Assembly (NCBI GenBank): GCA_041396965.1
Contig: JAWKXN010000001.1
Span: 248,001-312,000, forward strand
DNA length: 64,000 nt
From: Rickettsiales bacterium
Lineage (GTDB): Bacteria > Pseudomonadota > Alphaproteobacteria > Rickettsiales > SXRF01
Direction of reading: 5' to 3'
The notes below the pieces were generated by a model. It was not told the origin of the DNA, did no database searches, and worked only from the letters and a program-made list of their open reading frames with translations. A program made the position numbers and the translations under genes. This document shows, piece after piece, positions 23,431 through 32,326 of the stretch (position 1 is its first letter; every line of letters begins with the position of its first letter).

Positions 23431-23793
23431 TCAATTCAGCTTTTTTGTAAGCGTAGCTATTTCCTGCTTAGACATTTGTCCTAGTTCTTTCAGCCGGTTA
23501 GGCATGTCCATGCTATGGTGAAAAATACCAGCTATTACGAATATATTGCCTTCAATAATCTTATAAACTACATAATAATGCTGTATATGCTGTAGTTCAA
23601 AACCGGTGGAATCCTTCCAATTAAGATGTTTGTTCGCCTCATTGCGGTGATTAATCGCTATTTCGTTAAACCCTTTTTTCAGCAAGGCTGAATATTCAAG
23701 CATTTGCTTGCTGCCGTATTTTTTCTTCGTGTATCTAAGAATATTGCTAAAATGCTCAAGTGCGGTTGGTGTCAGAACGATATTACCAGCCAT
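23431..23793 (-). CDS. Type II toxin, RelE/ParE family
   Basis: 120 residues. The N-terminal helices (LTPTALEHFSNILRYTKKKYG) and the beta-sheet end (QHIQHYYVVYKIIEGNIFVIAGIFHHSMD) are typical of ParE/RelE toxins. The conserved Arg and hydrophobic strand are present, but an HHSMD end is more ParE-like, pointing to gyrase rather than ribosome as target; this is not certain. It sits three bases after the antitoxin gene. The insertion lies between recN and ligA and opposite to them, suggesting later arrival of the module in a conserved neighbourhood. Confidence 0.82.
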   Translation of the reverse strand: MAGNIVLTPTALEHFSNILRYTKKKYGSKQMLEYSALLKKGFNEIAINHRNEANKHLNWKDSTGFELQHIQHYYVVYKIIEGNIFVIAGIFHHSMDMPNRLKELGQMSKQEIATLTKKLN

Positions 23794-23796
23794 TAT

Positions 23797-24054
23797 CTAA
23801 TTTTCTTCTGAGGAGACTCTTGCTTCCACCTCATCCAGCGCTGATATAGGTAGCAATATATTATTTGTAATTTCATCATCAGATTTTAGTAATTCTCTGA
23901 ATATATACAATTTTGTAGCGTCTTTTTCCATATCCGAGCGGATTAGGGCACGCACATATTCACTGGGTGTAGAATAATCTCTACTACCACCGGTACGCAT
24001 ATCAACATAAGCTCGCATCTCATCAGGCAAACTAACATGTAGGCTGCTGGTCAT
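23797..24054 (-). CDS. Type II antitoxin, ParD-like (ribbon-helix-helix)
   Basis: 85 residues. HVSLPDEMRAYVDMRTGG followed by TPSEYVRALIRSDMEK is the usual ParD/CopG-type ribbon-helix-helix N-terminus, with a strand, two helices and a SPSEYVR-like turn. The C-terminal half (residues 45-85) would wrap around the toxin. The gene precedes its toxin on the minus strand with a three-base gap. Inverted TGTCATA/TATGACA sequences in the 24093-24130 leader are candidate self-binding sites. Confidence 0.85.
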   Translation of the reverse strand: MTSSLHVSLPDEMRAYVDMRTGGSRDYSTPSEYVRALIRSDMEKDATKLYIFRELLKSDDEITNNILLPISALDEVEARVSSEEN

Positions 24055-24092
24055 ATTTATAGTTCCTTTTTTACATTAAGTTGCTATCTTAC

Positions 24093-24130
24093 AATGTCAT
24101 AAATATCATAAAATGTCAATATATGACATT
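24093..24130. promoter_or_regulatory. Inverted-repeat operator of the ParDE-like module
   Basis: AATGTCATA (24093-24101) pairs as an inverted repeat with TATGACATT (24122-24130), and a third partial copy AATGTCAAT lies between them (24112-24120). Three half-sites ahead of a ribbon-helix-helix antitoxin fit cooperative autorepression. The site also lies upstream of ligA, which starts at 24182, so it may affect both. Confidence 0.5.
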
Positions 24131-24181
24131 AATTGCGACAGTGAATTTTTATTATTAATATTAGTAAAAACAATATGTTAA

Positions 24182-26239
24182 ATGGGTTTAATAGTGTTAT
24201 CTAATCCAAACTTTGAAGACGCAAACAGGCGGTGGCAGAAGCTAGCAGAGGAAATCCGCCATCACGACCTTCTATATTACCAGCATGACCGACCGAAAAT
24301 ATCTGACGTTGAATATGATCGGCTGCGTAGAGAGCTGGAAGAGCTGGAAGAGCAATTTCCTGAGCTTATAACTTCTGACAGCCCTACGCAAAAAGTCGGC
24401 GCGCCGGTAATCTCAAAATTCGCCAAAGTTGAGCACAAAATCCCGATGCTCTCGCTTGCCAATGCTTTTAGCAAAGAAGATTTGATAGAGTGGGAAGCTC
24501 GTAACCGCCGCTTCTTAGGGATTTCTGAAGAAGAGAAAATATCTTATGTCTGCGAACAGAAAATAGATGGGCTTTCTTTTTCCGCTCACTACGAAAATGG
24601 TAAATTCACACTGGGACTTACTCGTGGTGATGGCAATGTCGGAGAGAACATCACCGATAATCTGGCGACCATATTACCGACGAATCTAGTCGGAGATTTT
24701 CCAGAAATATTAGAAGTGCGTGGCGAAGTGTACATGTCGCATACACATTTTGCCGCACTCAATGCCTCGCTTCCAGAAGATAAGAAATTCGCCAATCCCC
24801 GTAACGCCGCCGCTGGTAGCTTGCGTCAATTGGACTCTAAGATCACGGCAAGCAGAAAACTTGACTATTTTATTTATTCTTTGGGTGAGTATTCACCTGA
24901 CTTTATACCGCTAGATAGTTCACACACACTTATGTCAGTGATAAAATCATATGGGCTTAACGTTATTAACCAGCATTCAGCTTCCGATATAGCAGAACTT
25001 ATCTCATACTATGATGAAGTCCAGAAATTACGGGTGGAACTTGATTATGATATAGATGGTATTGTCTATAAAATAGATGATTTGAATCTGCGTAAACGCT
25101 TGGGTGAGGTAGCCCGTGCGCCACGTTGGGCGATAGCGCATAAATTCCCAGCGGAAAAAGCCACAACCATCATAGAGGCAATAGATATACAGGTCGGGCG
25201 AACGGGAACGCTCACGCCGGTCGCTCGCTTAAAGCCAGTAACGGTGGGTGGTGTGGTGGTAAGCAACGCCACGCTGCATAATGAGGATGAGATAAGACGT
25301 AAGGATATAAGAATTGGTGATACAGTAACGATTCAGCGGGCGGGTGACGTGATTCCGCAAGTCGTTTCGGTGGATATTAGTAAGCGCTGTGAAGGCTCTG
25401 CCGAGTATATATTTCCGACTAATTGTCCGGTGTGCGGCAGCCATACTGTTCGTGAGGAAGGGGAGGTGGCGATACGTTGCGCTGGTGGTCTGCTTTGTAA
25501 CGCTCAACTTGTTGAAAGGCTCCGCCATTTTGTCGCTCGTGGCGCGCTAGACATTGAGGGGCTTGGAGAAAAACAGATACAAGCATTCTGGAGCGATGGG
25601 TTGATTGTCAATGTAGCGGATATTTTTTCCTTAAAAGAAAAAGCGGATGAGATAGAAAAACGTGAGGGCTGGGGCAAAAAATCTCTGGATAATCTACTTG
25701 CGGCGATTGAGAAGGCAAAGAATGTTCCGCTGGAGAAATTTGTTTACGCGCTTGGCATCCGTCATGTGGGGGAAGTGACGGCAAAGCTGATGGCGCGCTA
25801 TTATGGTAGTGCGCAAAACTGGTTTACCGCGATGCGGCAATTAGCAGAGAAAGATGAGACCGTTCAGGAGGACATTCAAAATATTGACGGTATTGGTGGA
25901 ACGGTGGTTGCCTCATTAGAAGAGTTTTTCTTGGAAAAACATAATCGGCTGATAGTAGAGGAATTACTCGCCGAGTTGCGTGTGCGCGACGCTAAAACCG
26001 CTGGTGCGACTTCTGCCGTATCAGGAAAAACAGTAGTGTTTACGGGAACACTCACCAAGATGAGCCGTGCGGAAGCCAAAGAAAGAGCTGAGCATCTGGG
26101 CGCAAAGGTGGCAAGCAGTGTCTCGGCAAAAACTGATTTTGTGGTAGCGGGTGCGGATGCTGGCTCAAAACTCAAAAAAGCAAATGAGTTAGGCGTAAAG
26201 GTCTTAAGTGAGGATGAATGGTTAGGGATGGTAGGGTGA
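24182..26239 (+). CDS. ligA: NAD-dependent DNA ligase LigA
   Basis: 685 residues. The adenylation motif EQKIDGLS gives Lys127, Asp129 and Gly130. The NTase and OB domains follow, then the Cys4 zinc finger (CPVCGSH ... CAGGLLCNAQ), helix-hairpin-helix repeats (IEGLGEKQIQAF, LGIRHVGEVTAKLMARYYG) and a C-terminal BRCT domain (about 610-685, GKTVVFTGTLTKMSRAEAK). The enzyme seals Okazaki fragments using NAD+. ATG 24182 is taken; a GTG four codons inside is an alternative that keeps the whole ligase. It overlaps prmA at its stop. Confidence 0.97.
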   Translation: MGLIVLSNPNFEDANRRWQKLAEEIRHHDLLYYQHDRPKISDVEYDRLRRELEELEEQFPELITSDSPTQKVGAPVISKFAKVEHKIPMLSLANAFSKEDLIEWEARNRRFLGISEEEKISYVCEQKIDGLSFSAHYENGKFTLGLTRGDGNVGENITDNLATILPTNLVGDFPEILEVRGEVYMSHTHFAALNASLPEDKKFANPRNAAAGSLRQLDSKITASRKLDYFIYSLGEYSPDFIPLDSSHTLMSVIKSYGLNVINQHSASDIAELISYYDEVQKLRVELDYDIDGIVYKIDDLNLRKRLGEVARAPRWAIAHKFPAEKATTIIEAIDIQVGRTGTLTPVARLKPVTVGGVVVSNATLHNEDEIRRKDIRIGDTVTIQRAGDVIPQVVSVDISKRCEGSAEYIFPTNCPVCGSHTVREEGEVAIRCAGGLLCNAQLVERLRHFVARGALDIEGLGEKQIQAFWSDGLIVNVADIFSLKEKADEIEKREGWGKKSLDNLLAAIEKAKNVPLEKFVYALGIRHVGEVTAKLMARYYGSAQNWFTAMRQLAEKDETVQEDIQNIDGIGGTVVASLEEFFLEKHNRLIVEELLAELRVRDAKTAGATSAVSGKTVVFTGTLTKMSRAEAKERAEHLGAKVASSVSAKTDFVVAGADAGSKLKKANELGVKVLSEDEWLGMVG

Positions 26240-27141
26240 AACACAACACCAACAAAAACCCATTCGCGCAGGCAGTATCTTACTGGCAGGTTTTGTTTAT
26301 GATTCCGGCGGCAGCGGTGGCGACCGCAGAGGAATCATTTTCTGACATCGCCATCTCGGTAGCGAATTTTGAGACCGATGAGCAGAACCATATATGGAGC
26401 TTTGAGCTTATATTTTCCGACAAGCCGGATGCGGAGGAACTAAAGAGGCGATTGTTCTTAATCGCTTCGTTACATAATATAGATACTCCAGAAATAAAAA
26501 TAGAAAAGCTAGAGCAGACGGATTGGCTATCACAGGTAGCGCAAGATTTTCCACCGCTTTCTATTGGGCGGTTTTTTGTTCATGGAGCGCATGTTTCTGA
26601 AACCCCTAAAATGAATAAAATAGCGATTCAAATAGACGCAGGAGCGGCTTTCGGCTCTGGTGAGCATGCCACGACCAGTTGTTGCTTAGCCGCTATGGAA
26701 TATCTGGCGAGAAAACATACATACACCAATATTTTGGATATGGGGACAGGATCGGGAATCCTCGCGATCGCCGCCGCTAAATTATGGAAGTCCGCCATTC
26801 TAGCGGTAGATCTTGATCCGGTATCGGTGCGGGTGACAAAGGAAAACGCTGCAATAAATAAAACAGACAAATATATCAAAACCGCTATCTCCGATGGCTA
26901 TATCAGTGGGGAGGTCAAAAATAACTCTCCGTATGATTTGATAATCGCCAATATCCTCGCCCGTCCTCTAGTGTCATTCGCGCCCTATCTTAAGAAAAAC
27001 CTCGCTATGGGTGGAGTGGCGATATTGTCGGGGTTACTTGCCTCGCAGGAAAAATATGTGCTTGCCGCCCACCGGACGCATGGCTTGCGCTTAAAGAAAA
27101 GATTTATAAGGGATGGTTGGTCTACGCTGGTGATTGGCTAG
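26236..27141 (+). CDS. prmA: Ribosomal protein L11 methyltransferase PrmA
   Basis: 301 residues from GTG 26236, chosen because GTGA overlaps the ligA stop, a classic coupling. An ATG six codons earlier (26218) is also possible. The N-terminal substrate-recognition domain (about 20-110) leads to FGSGEHATTSCCLAA, the SAM site ILDMGTGSGILAIAAAK, and the DLIIANILARPL motif of the PrmA family. PrmA trimethylates ribosomal protein L11. Co-localisation with ligA is seen in some Alphaproteobacteria. No odd features. Confidence 0.93.
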   Translation: MKHNTNKNPFAQAVSYWQVLFMIPAAAVATAEESFSDIAISVANFETDEQNHIWSFELIFSDKPDAEELKRRLFLIASLHNIDTPEIKIEKLEQTDWLSQVAQDFPPLSIGRFFVHGAHVSETPKMNKIAIQIDAGAAFGSGEHATTSCCLAAMEYLARKHTYTNILDMGTGSGILAIAAAKLWKSAILAVDLDPVSVRVTKENAAINKTDKYIKTAISDGYISGEVKNNSPYDLIIANILARPLVSFAPYLKKNLAMGGVAILSGLLASQEKYVLAAHRTHGLRLKKRFIRDGWSTLVIG

Positions 27142-27144
27142 ATT

Positions 27145-27588
27145 TTATCTGTACTTTTGTGTGGTCAATGATTCTGTAGCACTTCTGGTAATGGTTGCTA
27201 GTTTTCCCAAAGAGTTGGTTATGCTATTGATATGAAGTTGAGGATTGTCACCAATTTTATCCATATCCTCGTTTAAGATACCTGCCTCTAAAAGGATAGA
27301 ACCTGATATTTTGCTTATTATTTCCTCAGCGTTCGGAGAATTGGATTTTTTTGCGGTTTTTATAAATTCATGTATGGCTAATTTTGTGCCTGCGATTTGC
27401 TTTTTTAGTATATCTATTGTCTCGGCCATATTGTCAGCGTTTTTTAGGTCATCACTATCAAGCAATCCAGCTAATTTTTCTAATATATTATTAAAATTGT
27501 CATTGTTCTTAATGATTGATTCTACACGCTTATTTTGCTCTTTTCTACGTTCGGTAAGAGAGACAACGTTATCTGTTTTTTCTGCCAT
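27145..27588 (-). CDS. Hypothetical helical protein A
   Basis: 147 residues, not recognised. It begins with a NVVSLTERRKEQ segment, then is almost wholly alpha-helical with heptad-like spacing (IIKNNDNFNNILEKLAGLL, AETIDILKKQI). There is no signal peptide, membrane segment, cysteine pair or known motif. Its neighbour (27628-28161) also starts with an NVV-type segment and is helical, so they may be distant paralogues in one operon (39-base gap). It ends three bases from the convergent prmA. Cytosolic; function unknown. Confidence 0.55.
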   Translation of the reverse strand: MAEKTDNVVSLTERRKEQNKRVESIIKNNDNFNNILEKLAGLLDSDDLKNADNMAETIDILKKQIAGTKLAIHEFIKTAKKSNSPNAEEIISKISGSILLEAGILNEDMDKIGDNPQLHINSITNSLGKLATITRSATESLTTQKYR

Positions 27589-27627
27589 TATTATCTTCCA
27601 ATTATTTTAGTACAGTTCCAAATTGTT

Positions 27628-28161
27628 TTATCGCCATATTGACGAGCCTAATCTGTTTATATTGTTGGCGGTCTCATTAAGCTTCTCCCATAATCTGGAT
27701 ATTTCCTTTGATGTTATATCAATATTGGGTAGATAGCCTATTTCCAATTTACCGGTTGTTTCTTCTATTACTTTGATTGAGTCGCCCACCAATCTTTTTA
27801 TTTTATTAGCATTATTATTAGTTATATATTTAAAATTTTCTGACACTACAATTGAGAGTGAACTAGCTGTACCAGATAAGCAACCTATGGTTTTTCTTAA
27901 CTTATTAGTGCTATCACAGTGTGTTTTGCCATATTTTTGACTAAACAGATTATCAAGCACCAATATTTTGTTTTTTAGCTTTTCTATTTCTTTGGTTAAA
28001 GGGTCTTGATTACTAACAATCATTGTCATATACGCTCTTAAATTCGTTACATGACTACTGCTAGTATATGGTTTAGCATGAATTTGAGTGTTGACCCGAT
28101 TTCTAATCCTATCGGTAAAATTAACAGCTACAACATTGCTGGTAGGTTTTTCTTCACTCAT
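27628..28161 (-). CDS. Hypothetical helical protein B
   Basis: 177 residues, not recognised. The start NVVAVNFTDRIRNR is similar to the opening of protein A. Helical regions follow (TKEIEKLKNKILVLDNLFS, NANKIKRLVGDSIKVIEE), ending EISRLWEKLNETANNINRL. Two cysteines (THCDS and IGCLS) are unpaired in sequence. No membrane part. Probably co-transcribed with protein A, and divergent from pepP at 28251, so the 89-base gap must hold both promoters. Function unknown. Confidence 0.55.
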   Translation of the reverse strand: MSEEKPTSNVVAVNFTDRIRNRVNTQIHAKPYTSSSHVTNLRAYMTMIVSNQDPLTKEIEKLKNKILVLDNLFSQKYGKTHCDSTNKLRKTIGCLSGTASSLSIVVSENFKYITNNNANKIKRLVGDSIKVIEETTGKLEIGYLPNIDITSKEISRLWEKLNETANNINRLGSSIWR

Positions 28162-28250
28162 GATAAGTAATTATGTCATTATTAATATAATTAGATTAAA
28201 ATATTATAATAATAATTAATTTTTATCAATAATAAGTTGGCGGTTGGTTT

Positions 28251-29987
28251 ATGTCTAATAAATTGTTATTAGTCAGAAAGTTATTAGAAAAATATGGTAT
28301 AAACGCCTATTTGCAACCCGTGCATGATGAGTGGATGAGCGAATATCCACCGTTATGTAATAGGCGAGTGGAGTGGCTCACTGGTTTTACGGGGTCAGCT
28401 GGTCTTGCGGTGGTCACAGACGATAAAGCAGTAATATTCGTTGATGGGCGTTACACTCTACAAGCGAAAGAGCAGGCGGGTGCGGATTATGAAATACATA
28501 ATATAGCTGATTACCCACCAGAAAAATGGCTTGCCGGTAATATCCCAGCTGGAAAAAAAATTGGTTATGATCCGAAATTATATACCAGAACCATGCTGAA
28601 AAGATTTGAGAAATTATCATTAATTCCTGTTGAGAATCTGATTGATGCGCTCTGGGAAAATCGTCCGCCTCCACCAGCGACACCACTATTTATCCATGAG
28701 ACTAAATATAGTGGTGAGTCATCCACTTCCAAACGTAGCCGTGTAGTTTCTGAAATAAAAAAAGCAAACGCTGATTTATTATTTTTAAGTGCGCCAGAAA
28801 ATGTGAATTGGCTGTTTAACATCAGAGCACGTGATGCTGAAAATACTCCGCTATGCCTCGCGTCAGCGATTCTTGATAAGAATGGTAAAGCATATATCTA
28901 TCTTGACGAGGATAGAGTCAGTAATAAGGTTAGTGACCATCTGGGAAATGATACCGAAATAATTTCTCCTGAAAATATTAAAGAAAATCTTTCCGTATTT
29001 ACTGGTAAAAAGATTCTGTGTGATAGCGGTACCACGCCACTTTTTATAGAGAATTTATGTGTTGATAGTGGTCTTAAGGTAATAAATTCTACAGATCCTT
29101 GCGAGCTACTTAAGGCGATTAAAAATCCGGTAGAATTAGCAGGAATGCGCGCTGCTCACATCCGTGATGGGCTAGCGGTCACCAAGCTGTTATATTGGTT
29201 AAGCAGGCAAAGTAAGGTAAGTGAACTTGACGTAGTGGGTAAGATTTTAGAATTACGTACTCAAAATGAATTATTCGTTGAGCCAAGTTTTGATACTATA
29301 GCCGGAAGTGGCGAGCATGGAGCGATAGTACACTATCGTGCTACAAAAGAAAGTAATCGCAATTTAGGTGATGGCGAGCTTTTTCTGCTGGATTCTGGGG
29401 GGCAGTACTATGATGGCACAACCGACATAACCAGAACAGTGATCATAGGAAACCCAACAGATGAGCATAAGAGAAATTTTACTTTAGTGCTCAAAGGTCA
29501 TATCGCGCTTGCCTGTGCTATTTTTCCTGAGGGTACAACCGGAACGCAACTTGATGTTCTGGCACGGCAATATCTATGGCAGGCAGGGCTTGATTACGAT
29601 CATGGAACTGGACATGGTGTTGGTTGCTTCTTAGGTGTTCATGAGGGACCGCAGCGAGTATCTAAGCGGGCAGGGGATGTGCTCCTTAAATCCGGTATGA
29701 TATTATCAAACGAACCGGGTTATTATAAAACTGGTGAGTACGGTATACGTATTGAGAATTTAGTTGCGGTAGTAGAAAAAATCACCGGTGATAATAATAA
29801 AAAATATTTGGGATTTGAGACGATTACTTGCACACCGATGGATGTTGCGCTTATAAATATTTCCATGCTTACATCTGAGGAAAAAATTTGGATAAATAAT
29901 TACCATAATTGGGTAAGGGAAGAATTATCACCATATCTTGACGCTGATGAGACAGTATGGCTTATAAAAGCCTGTGCTTCTCTGTAA
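28251..29987 (+). CDS. pepP: Xaa-Pro aminopeptidase (M24B)
   Basis: 578 residues, the long three-domain form. Two creatinase-like N-terminal domains (about 1-290) precede the pita-bread catalytic domain. Metal ligands are in LLDSGGQYYDGTTDITRT (two Asp), GTGHGVGCFLGVHEGP (His), NEPGYY (Glu) and GIRIENL (Glu). The tail (FETITCTPMDVALINISML and on) is the M24 C-terminal extension. It removes N-terminal residues before proline from peptides. It stands alone, divergent from the two hypothetical helical genes. Confidence 0.93.
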   Translation: MSNKLLLVRKLLEKYGINAYLQPVHDEWMSEYPPLCNRRVEWLTGFTGSAGLAVVTDDKAVIFVDGRYTLQAKEQAGADYEIHNIADYPPEKWLAGNIPAGKKIGYDPKLYTRTMLKRFEKLSLIPVENLIDALWENRPPPPATPLFIHETKYSGESSTSKRSRVVSEIKKANADLLFLSAPENVNWLFNIRARDAENTPLCLASAILDKNGKAYIYLDEDRVSNKVSDHLGNDTEIISPENIKENLSVFTGKKILCDSGTTPLFIENLCVDSGLKVINSTDPCELLKAIKNPVELAGMRAAHIRDGLAVTKLLYWLSRQSKVSELDVVGKILELRTQNELFVEPSFDTIAGSGEHGAIVHYRATKESNRNLGDGELFLLDSGGQYYDGTTDITRTVIIGNPTDEHKRNFTLVLKGHIALACAIFPEGTTGTQLDVLARQYLWQAGLDYDHGTGHGVGCFLGVHEGPQRVSKRAGDVLLKSGMILSNEPGYYKTGEYGIRIENLVAVVEKITGDNNKKYLGFETITCTPMDVALINISMLTSEEKIWINNYHNWVREELSPYLDADETVWLIKACASL

Positions 29988-30046
29988 ATTATATCAGATT
30001 TTATGGTGGTTTTACTTAATTTTTCTGGTTGAGTAAAGTGACAAGG

Positions 30047-30115
30047 ATGCGACCGCGTCCCGCCATCAATTTAAGTGGCACTACCGCTTCGCTATTTGAG
30101 CGCGGTGCGGCGTAA
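30047..30115 (+). repeat. GC-rich intergenic island with stem-loop
   Basis: A GC-rich block between the pepP stop and the nrsF stop. It contains the stem ACCG(CTT)CGCT-ATTTG-AGCG-CGGT (30083-30106), which could terminate transcription from both sides. It also reads as a 22-codon frame (ATG 30047, stop 30113-30115) without a ribosome site, which I do not call a gene. Confidence 0.3.
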
Positions 30116-30133
30116 GTCATGTGGCTATTCTTA

Positions 30134-30790
30134 TCAATTAGTCGCTAAAGAACTTCTTTTAAGAAAAATCTTTCCTAAGAACATACCAGCCACAGTTACA
30201 ATAAATACAGGAATGAAGTGCCAAATCATAAGCACCATAGGATCATCGTGTATATCTATGAGGCGCAGCATTATATAGCTAAAGCTAGCGATTGAAAGCG
30301 CTGCCATGCTCCCCGCCCAGCAACAAAGAGTTGGCGCGGCTTTGCGTATTGCCGCAAATATAAATACTCCCATTATGGAGCTGAAAATTAGTATGCTTGC
30401 CATGCATTCATATTCTTTCTTTTTTAGGCAGTCCATCATACTCATAGAATTTTCATGCGTAACTCCTTTAATTAAAAAAAATGCTATTATCAGCGTAGGA
30501 ATTAATGGGATAAACCTTACCCATCCTTTTTGTCCACTATCAGGTAGTGCAAGAAAACTAGCGGCTATCATCGCACTAGTCGCGGCGATAAACATTACTG
30601 ATACATCGAAGATATAGTCACTTTCCCTTATTTTTATGGCAATATCAGAACGCAGTCCAAAAAATACAGTAATAAATGCAAAATATGTAATAGTAACAAA
30701 TATCCATTTGCTTGCCATGATAATGGGATCTGGCAATGGTGGTTCCAGCTTCTCTACAGATAATTTATCTATTAAACTATCCGTATCCAT
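30134..30790 (-). CDS. nrsF: NrsF-family (DUF1109) membrane anti-sigma factor
   Basis: 218 residues with six predicted membrane segments and the overall layout of the DUF1109/NrsF family (short cytosolic N-terminus, then LRSDI, a DVSVMFIAATSAMIAASFLAL helix and so on). In Caulobacter NrsF holds SigF at the membrane and releases it on chromate/cadmium or other oxidative stress through conserved cysteines. Candidate cysteines here are in MMDCLKKKEYECMASI and LCCWAGS. Its ATG overlaps the sigma-factor stop (TAATG), confirming the operon. Family placement is by pattern, not alignment. Confidence 0.8.
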   Translation of the reverse strand: MDTDSLIDKLSVEKLEPPLPDPIIMASKWIFVTITYFAFITVFFGLRSDIAIKIRESDYIFDVSVMFIAATSAMIAASFLALPDSGQKGWVRFIPLIPTLIIAFFLIKGVTHENSMSMMDCLKKKEYECMASILIFSSIMGVFIFAAIRKAAPTLCCWAGSMAALSIASFSYIMLRLIDIHDDPMVLMIWHFIPVFIVTVAGMFLGKIFLKRSSLATN

Positions 30791-31347
30791 TATAATTCTC
30801 CTTTCTTATTTTTTTCTATCAATATATTATACGCTCTATGTGCCGATACCTTAACCGCTGAAACGCTCATATCCATTTCCGCCGCTACTTCCTTCGCCGA
30901 ATATCCTTCAATTTTCATCATGCTTACTATCTTTTGCTGCTTTTCTGGTAATATTGATAAAGCGTCATTTAGTAGTTCGCTTGATTCTTGGGATTTGGTT
31001 ACATTATCAGCGAGACTATGTTCAATCTCATTAAAATCTATTTTAATGAGAGCAGATTTCCTATAGTAGGCTCTTAAATAATCTTTTACCTTATAGTCGG
31101 CTATAGCGAACATCCATGCTTTGAAACTTCTGTCAGTATTATAGGTATGGCTTGATTTATGTATAGCCAGCAGAATTTCTTGTAATATTTCTTCGTTATC
31201 TACCCCGTTTCCAATCTTATTATATAAGAAGCCCTTAATAATTGGGGTAATGCTTCTAAGGAGCTTGTTGTAAGCTTTACTATCACCAGATTGAGCCTTT
31301 TTCATCAGCTCTTCCAATGATTGAGTATTTGATTGTTTTTCAGTCAT
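30790..31347 (-). CDS. sigF: ECF RNA polymerase sigma factor, SigF-like
   Basis: 185 residues. Region 2 includes LLQEILLAIHKSSHTYNTDRSFKAWMFAIADYKVKDYLR-type sequence (about 55-95), with the conserved DYLR end. Region 4 (about 130-180) reads ILPEKQQKIVSMMKIEGYSAKEVAAEMDMSVSAVKV, a helix-turn-helix for the -35 element. The overlapping NrsF gene identifies the SigF group. Matches to the SigF promoter occur upstream of doxX and ovoA, 1.4-1.6 kb away, but not in front of sigF itself, so it is probably not autoregulated. Confidence 0.85.
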   Translation of the reverse strand: MTEKQSNTQSLEELMKKAQSGDSKAYNKLLRSITPIIKGFLYNKIGNGVDNEEILQEILLAIHKSSHTYNTDRSFKAWMFAIADYKVKDYLRAYYRKSALIKIDFNEIEHSLADNVTKSQESSELLNDALSILPEKQQKIVSMMKIEGYSAKEVAAEMDMSVSAVKVSAHRAYNILIEKNKKGEL

Positions 31348-31744
31348 TTATATATTTTTTGTATATATTTACACACAGAATTGTTATATAATAACCGTAC
31401 TAACACAGCCATTTTATTTGCTTTTTATATAAACTTTGTTAGTGTACCGACCGCTTGTAGATTGTCTATTGTTTTTATTAGGAGGGTTTTGTGCTATTAT
31501 GGATACTAATAGGAGCTTTGTTGCTAATCCTAGTTTATATAAAAGGGATAAGGTAAGCTTTGTCTAGTTAATGGTGCAAGTTACAGCTCAGCAGTTTCCT
31601 TAGAATAGCTCGGTTGCCATATTGCGATGACCGTTAGCTCTACATTTTAGTGTCGCTTTCCCCTACTTGATGCAGTTGCCTTACGACCAGAATTAACTTA
31701 TTAATAAAGTTTGCTGTATTTAATGACATATGTATAATGCTGTC
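31348..31744. other. Intergenic region between sigF and the TetR gene
   Basis: Nearly 400 bases. It holds a 21-codon ORF (31491-31556) with a perfect ribosome site and otherwise nothing clear. A TTGCTG-N16-TATAAT promoter (31712-31739) sits just before the second TetR start codon. No SigF-type promoter was found here. Confidence 0.4.
31491..31556 (+). CDS. Tiny single-TM membrane peptide (21 residues)
   Basis: A GTG at 31491 is preceded by AGGAGGG at ideal distance. The peptide (starting MLLWILIGALLLILVYIK and ending GIR) is one hydrophobic helix with a positive C-terminal end, as seen in small regulatory or assembly peptides such as KdpF/CydX-like proteins, although no homology is claimed. 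It lies divergent from sigF-nrsF and upstream of the TetR gene. The evidence is the ribosome site and the clean hydrophobicity; no comparison was possible. Confidence 0.45.
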   Translation: MLLWILIGALLLILVYIKGIR

Positions 31745-32326
31745 ATGGGACGCAAACTTACATTCTGTAAAAATAAAGCTTTGGAAGAGACAATGTTCCT
31801 TTTTTGGGAGAGGGGATATGAGTCTACCTCTGTGCGCGATATAGCTAGCAGACTTAACATCCCTATAGCCTCAGTATATCATAGTTTCGGTGATAAAGAT
31901 TCTATTTTTGCCTCAACCATTGATGTTTATTTCAACAAATATATGGTTCCACTCTTTTCTGATTTAAGTAATTATGAAGATGCTAAGCAGGCAATCATAG
32001 ATCTTTTTGAGATCATTATAAAAAACTCTAGTAATAGCACACCATCTGGCTGTTACTTGGTGCAAACAGCATCCGATATAATGTCACGTAATCCTGATAT
32101 AAAATCAAAGTTAGATGATTATTTTAATTATATAAAATCATCTCTTTACGATTTAATCAAAAAAGCGAAGAACGATAAGCAAATCATAACACAAGAAACT
32201 AACAGTAATCTGTCTAACTATCTATTTATTCTTATGTTATCAATTAAGAGCTGTTCACGCGTAGGAGCCGACAATAGACAGATCCGTCAATATATAAAAA
32301 CAGCCCTGCAGCCCGTATTTTCTTGA
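31745..32326 (+). CDS. TetR/AcrR-family transcriptional regulator
   Basis: 193 residues from ATG 31745, chosen because MGRKLTF is a typical TetR start and a TATAAT box lies just ahead; an ATG at 31730 adds five residues. The helix-turn-helix reads ETMFLFWERGYESTSVRDIASRLNIPIASVYHSFGDKDSIF, matching the TetR N-terminal signature. The C-terminal ligand domain (about 60-193) is of the kind with a CYLVQTASDI segment, found in thiol- or electrophile-responsive members, though the Cys role is a guess. Its stop is adjacent to the convergent doxX stop. Confidence 0.88.
   Translation: MGRKLTFCKNKALEETMFLFWERGYESTSVRDIASRLNIPIASVYHSFGDKDSIFASTIDVYFNKYMVPLFSDLSNYEDAKQAIIDLFEIIIKNSSNSTPSGCYLVQTASDIMSRNPDIKSKLDDYFNYIKSSLYDLIKKAKNDKQIITQETNSNLSNYLFILMLSIKSCSRVGADNRQIRQYIKTALQPVFS

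Noticed and set aside
30047..30115. 22-codon ORF in the GC-rich island
   Set aside because: No ribosome site, no hydrophobic or known pattern, and the block folds as a stem-loop.
31636..31732. Minus-strand 29-codon ORF opposite the TetR promoter
   Set aside because: Too short, no ribosome site, and it covers the promoter region.
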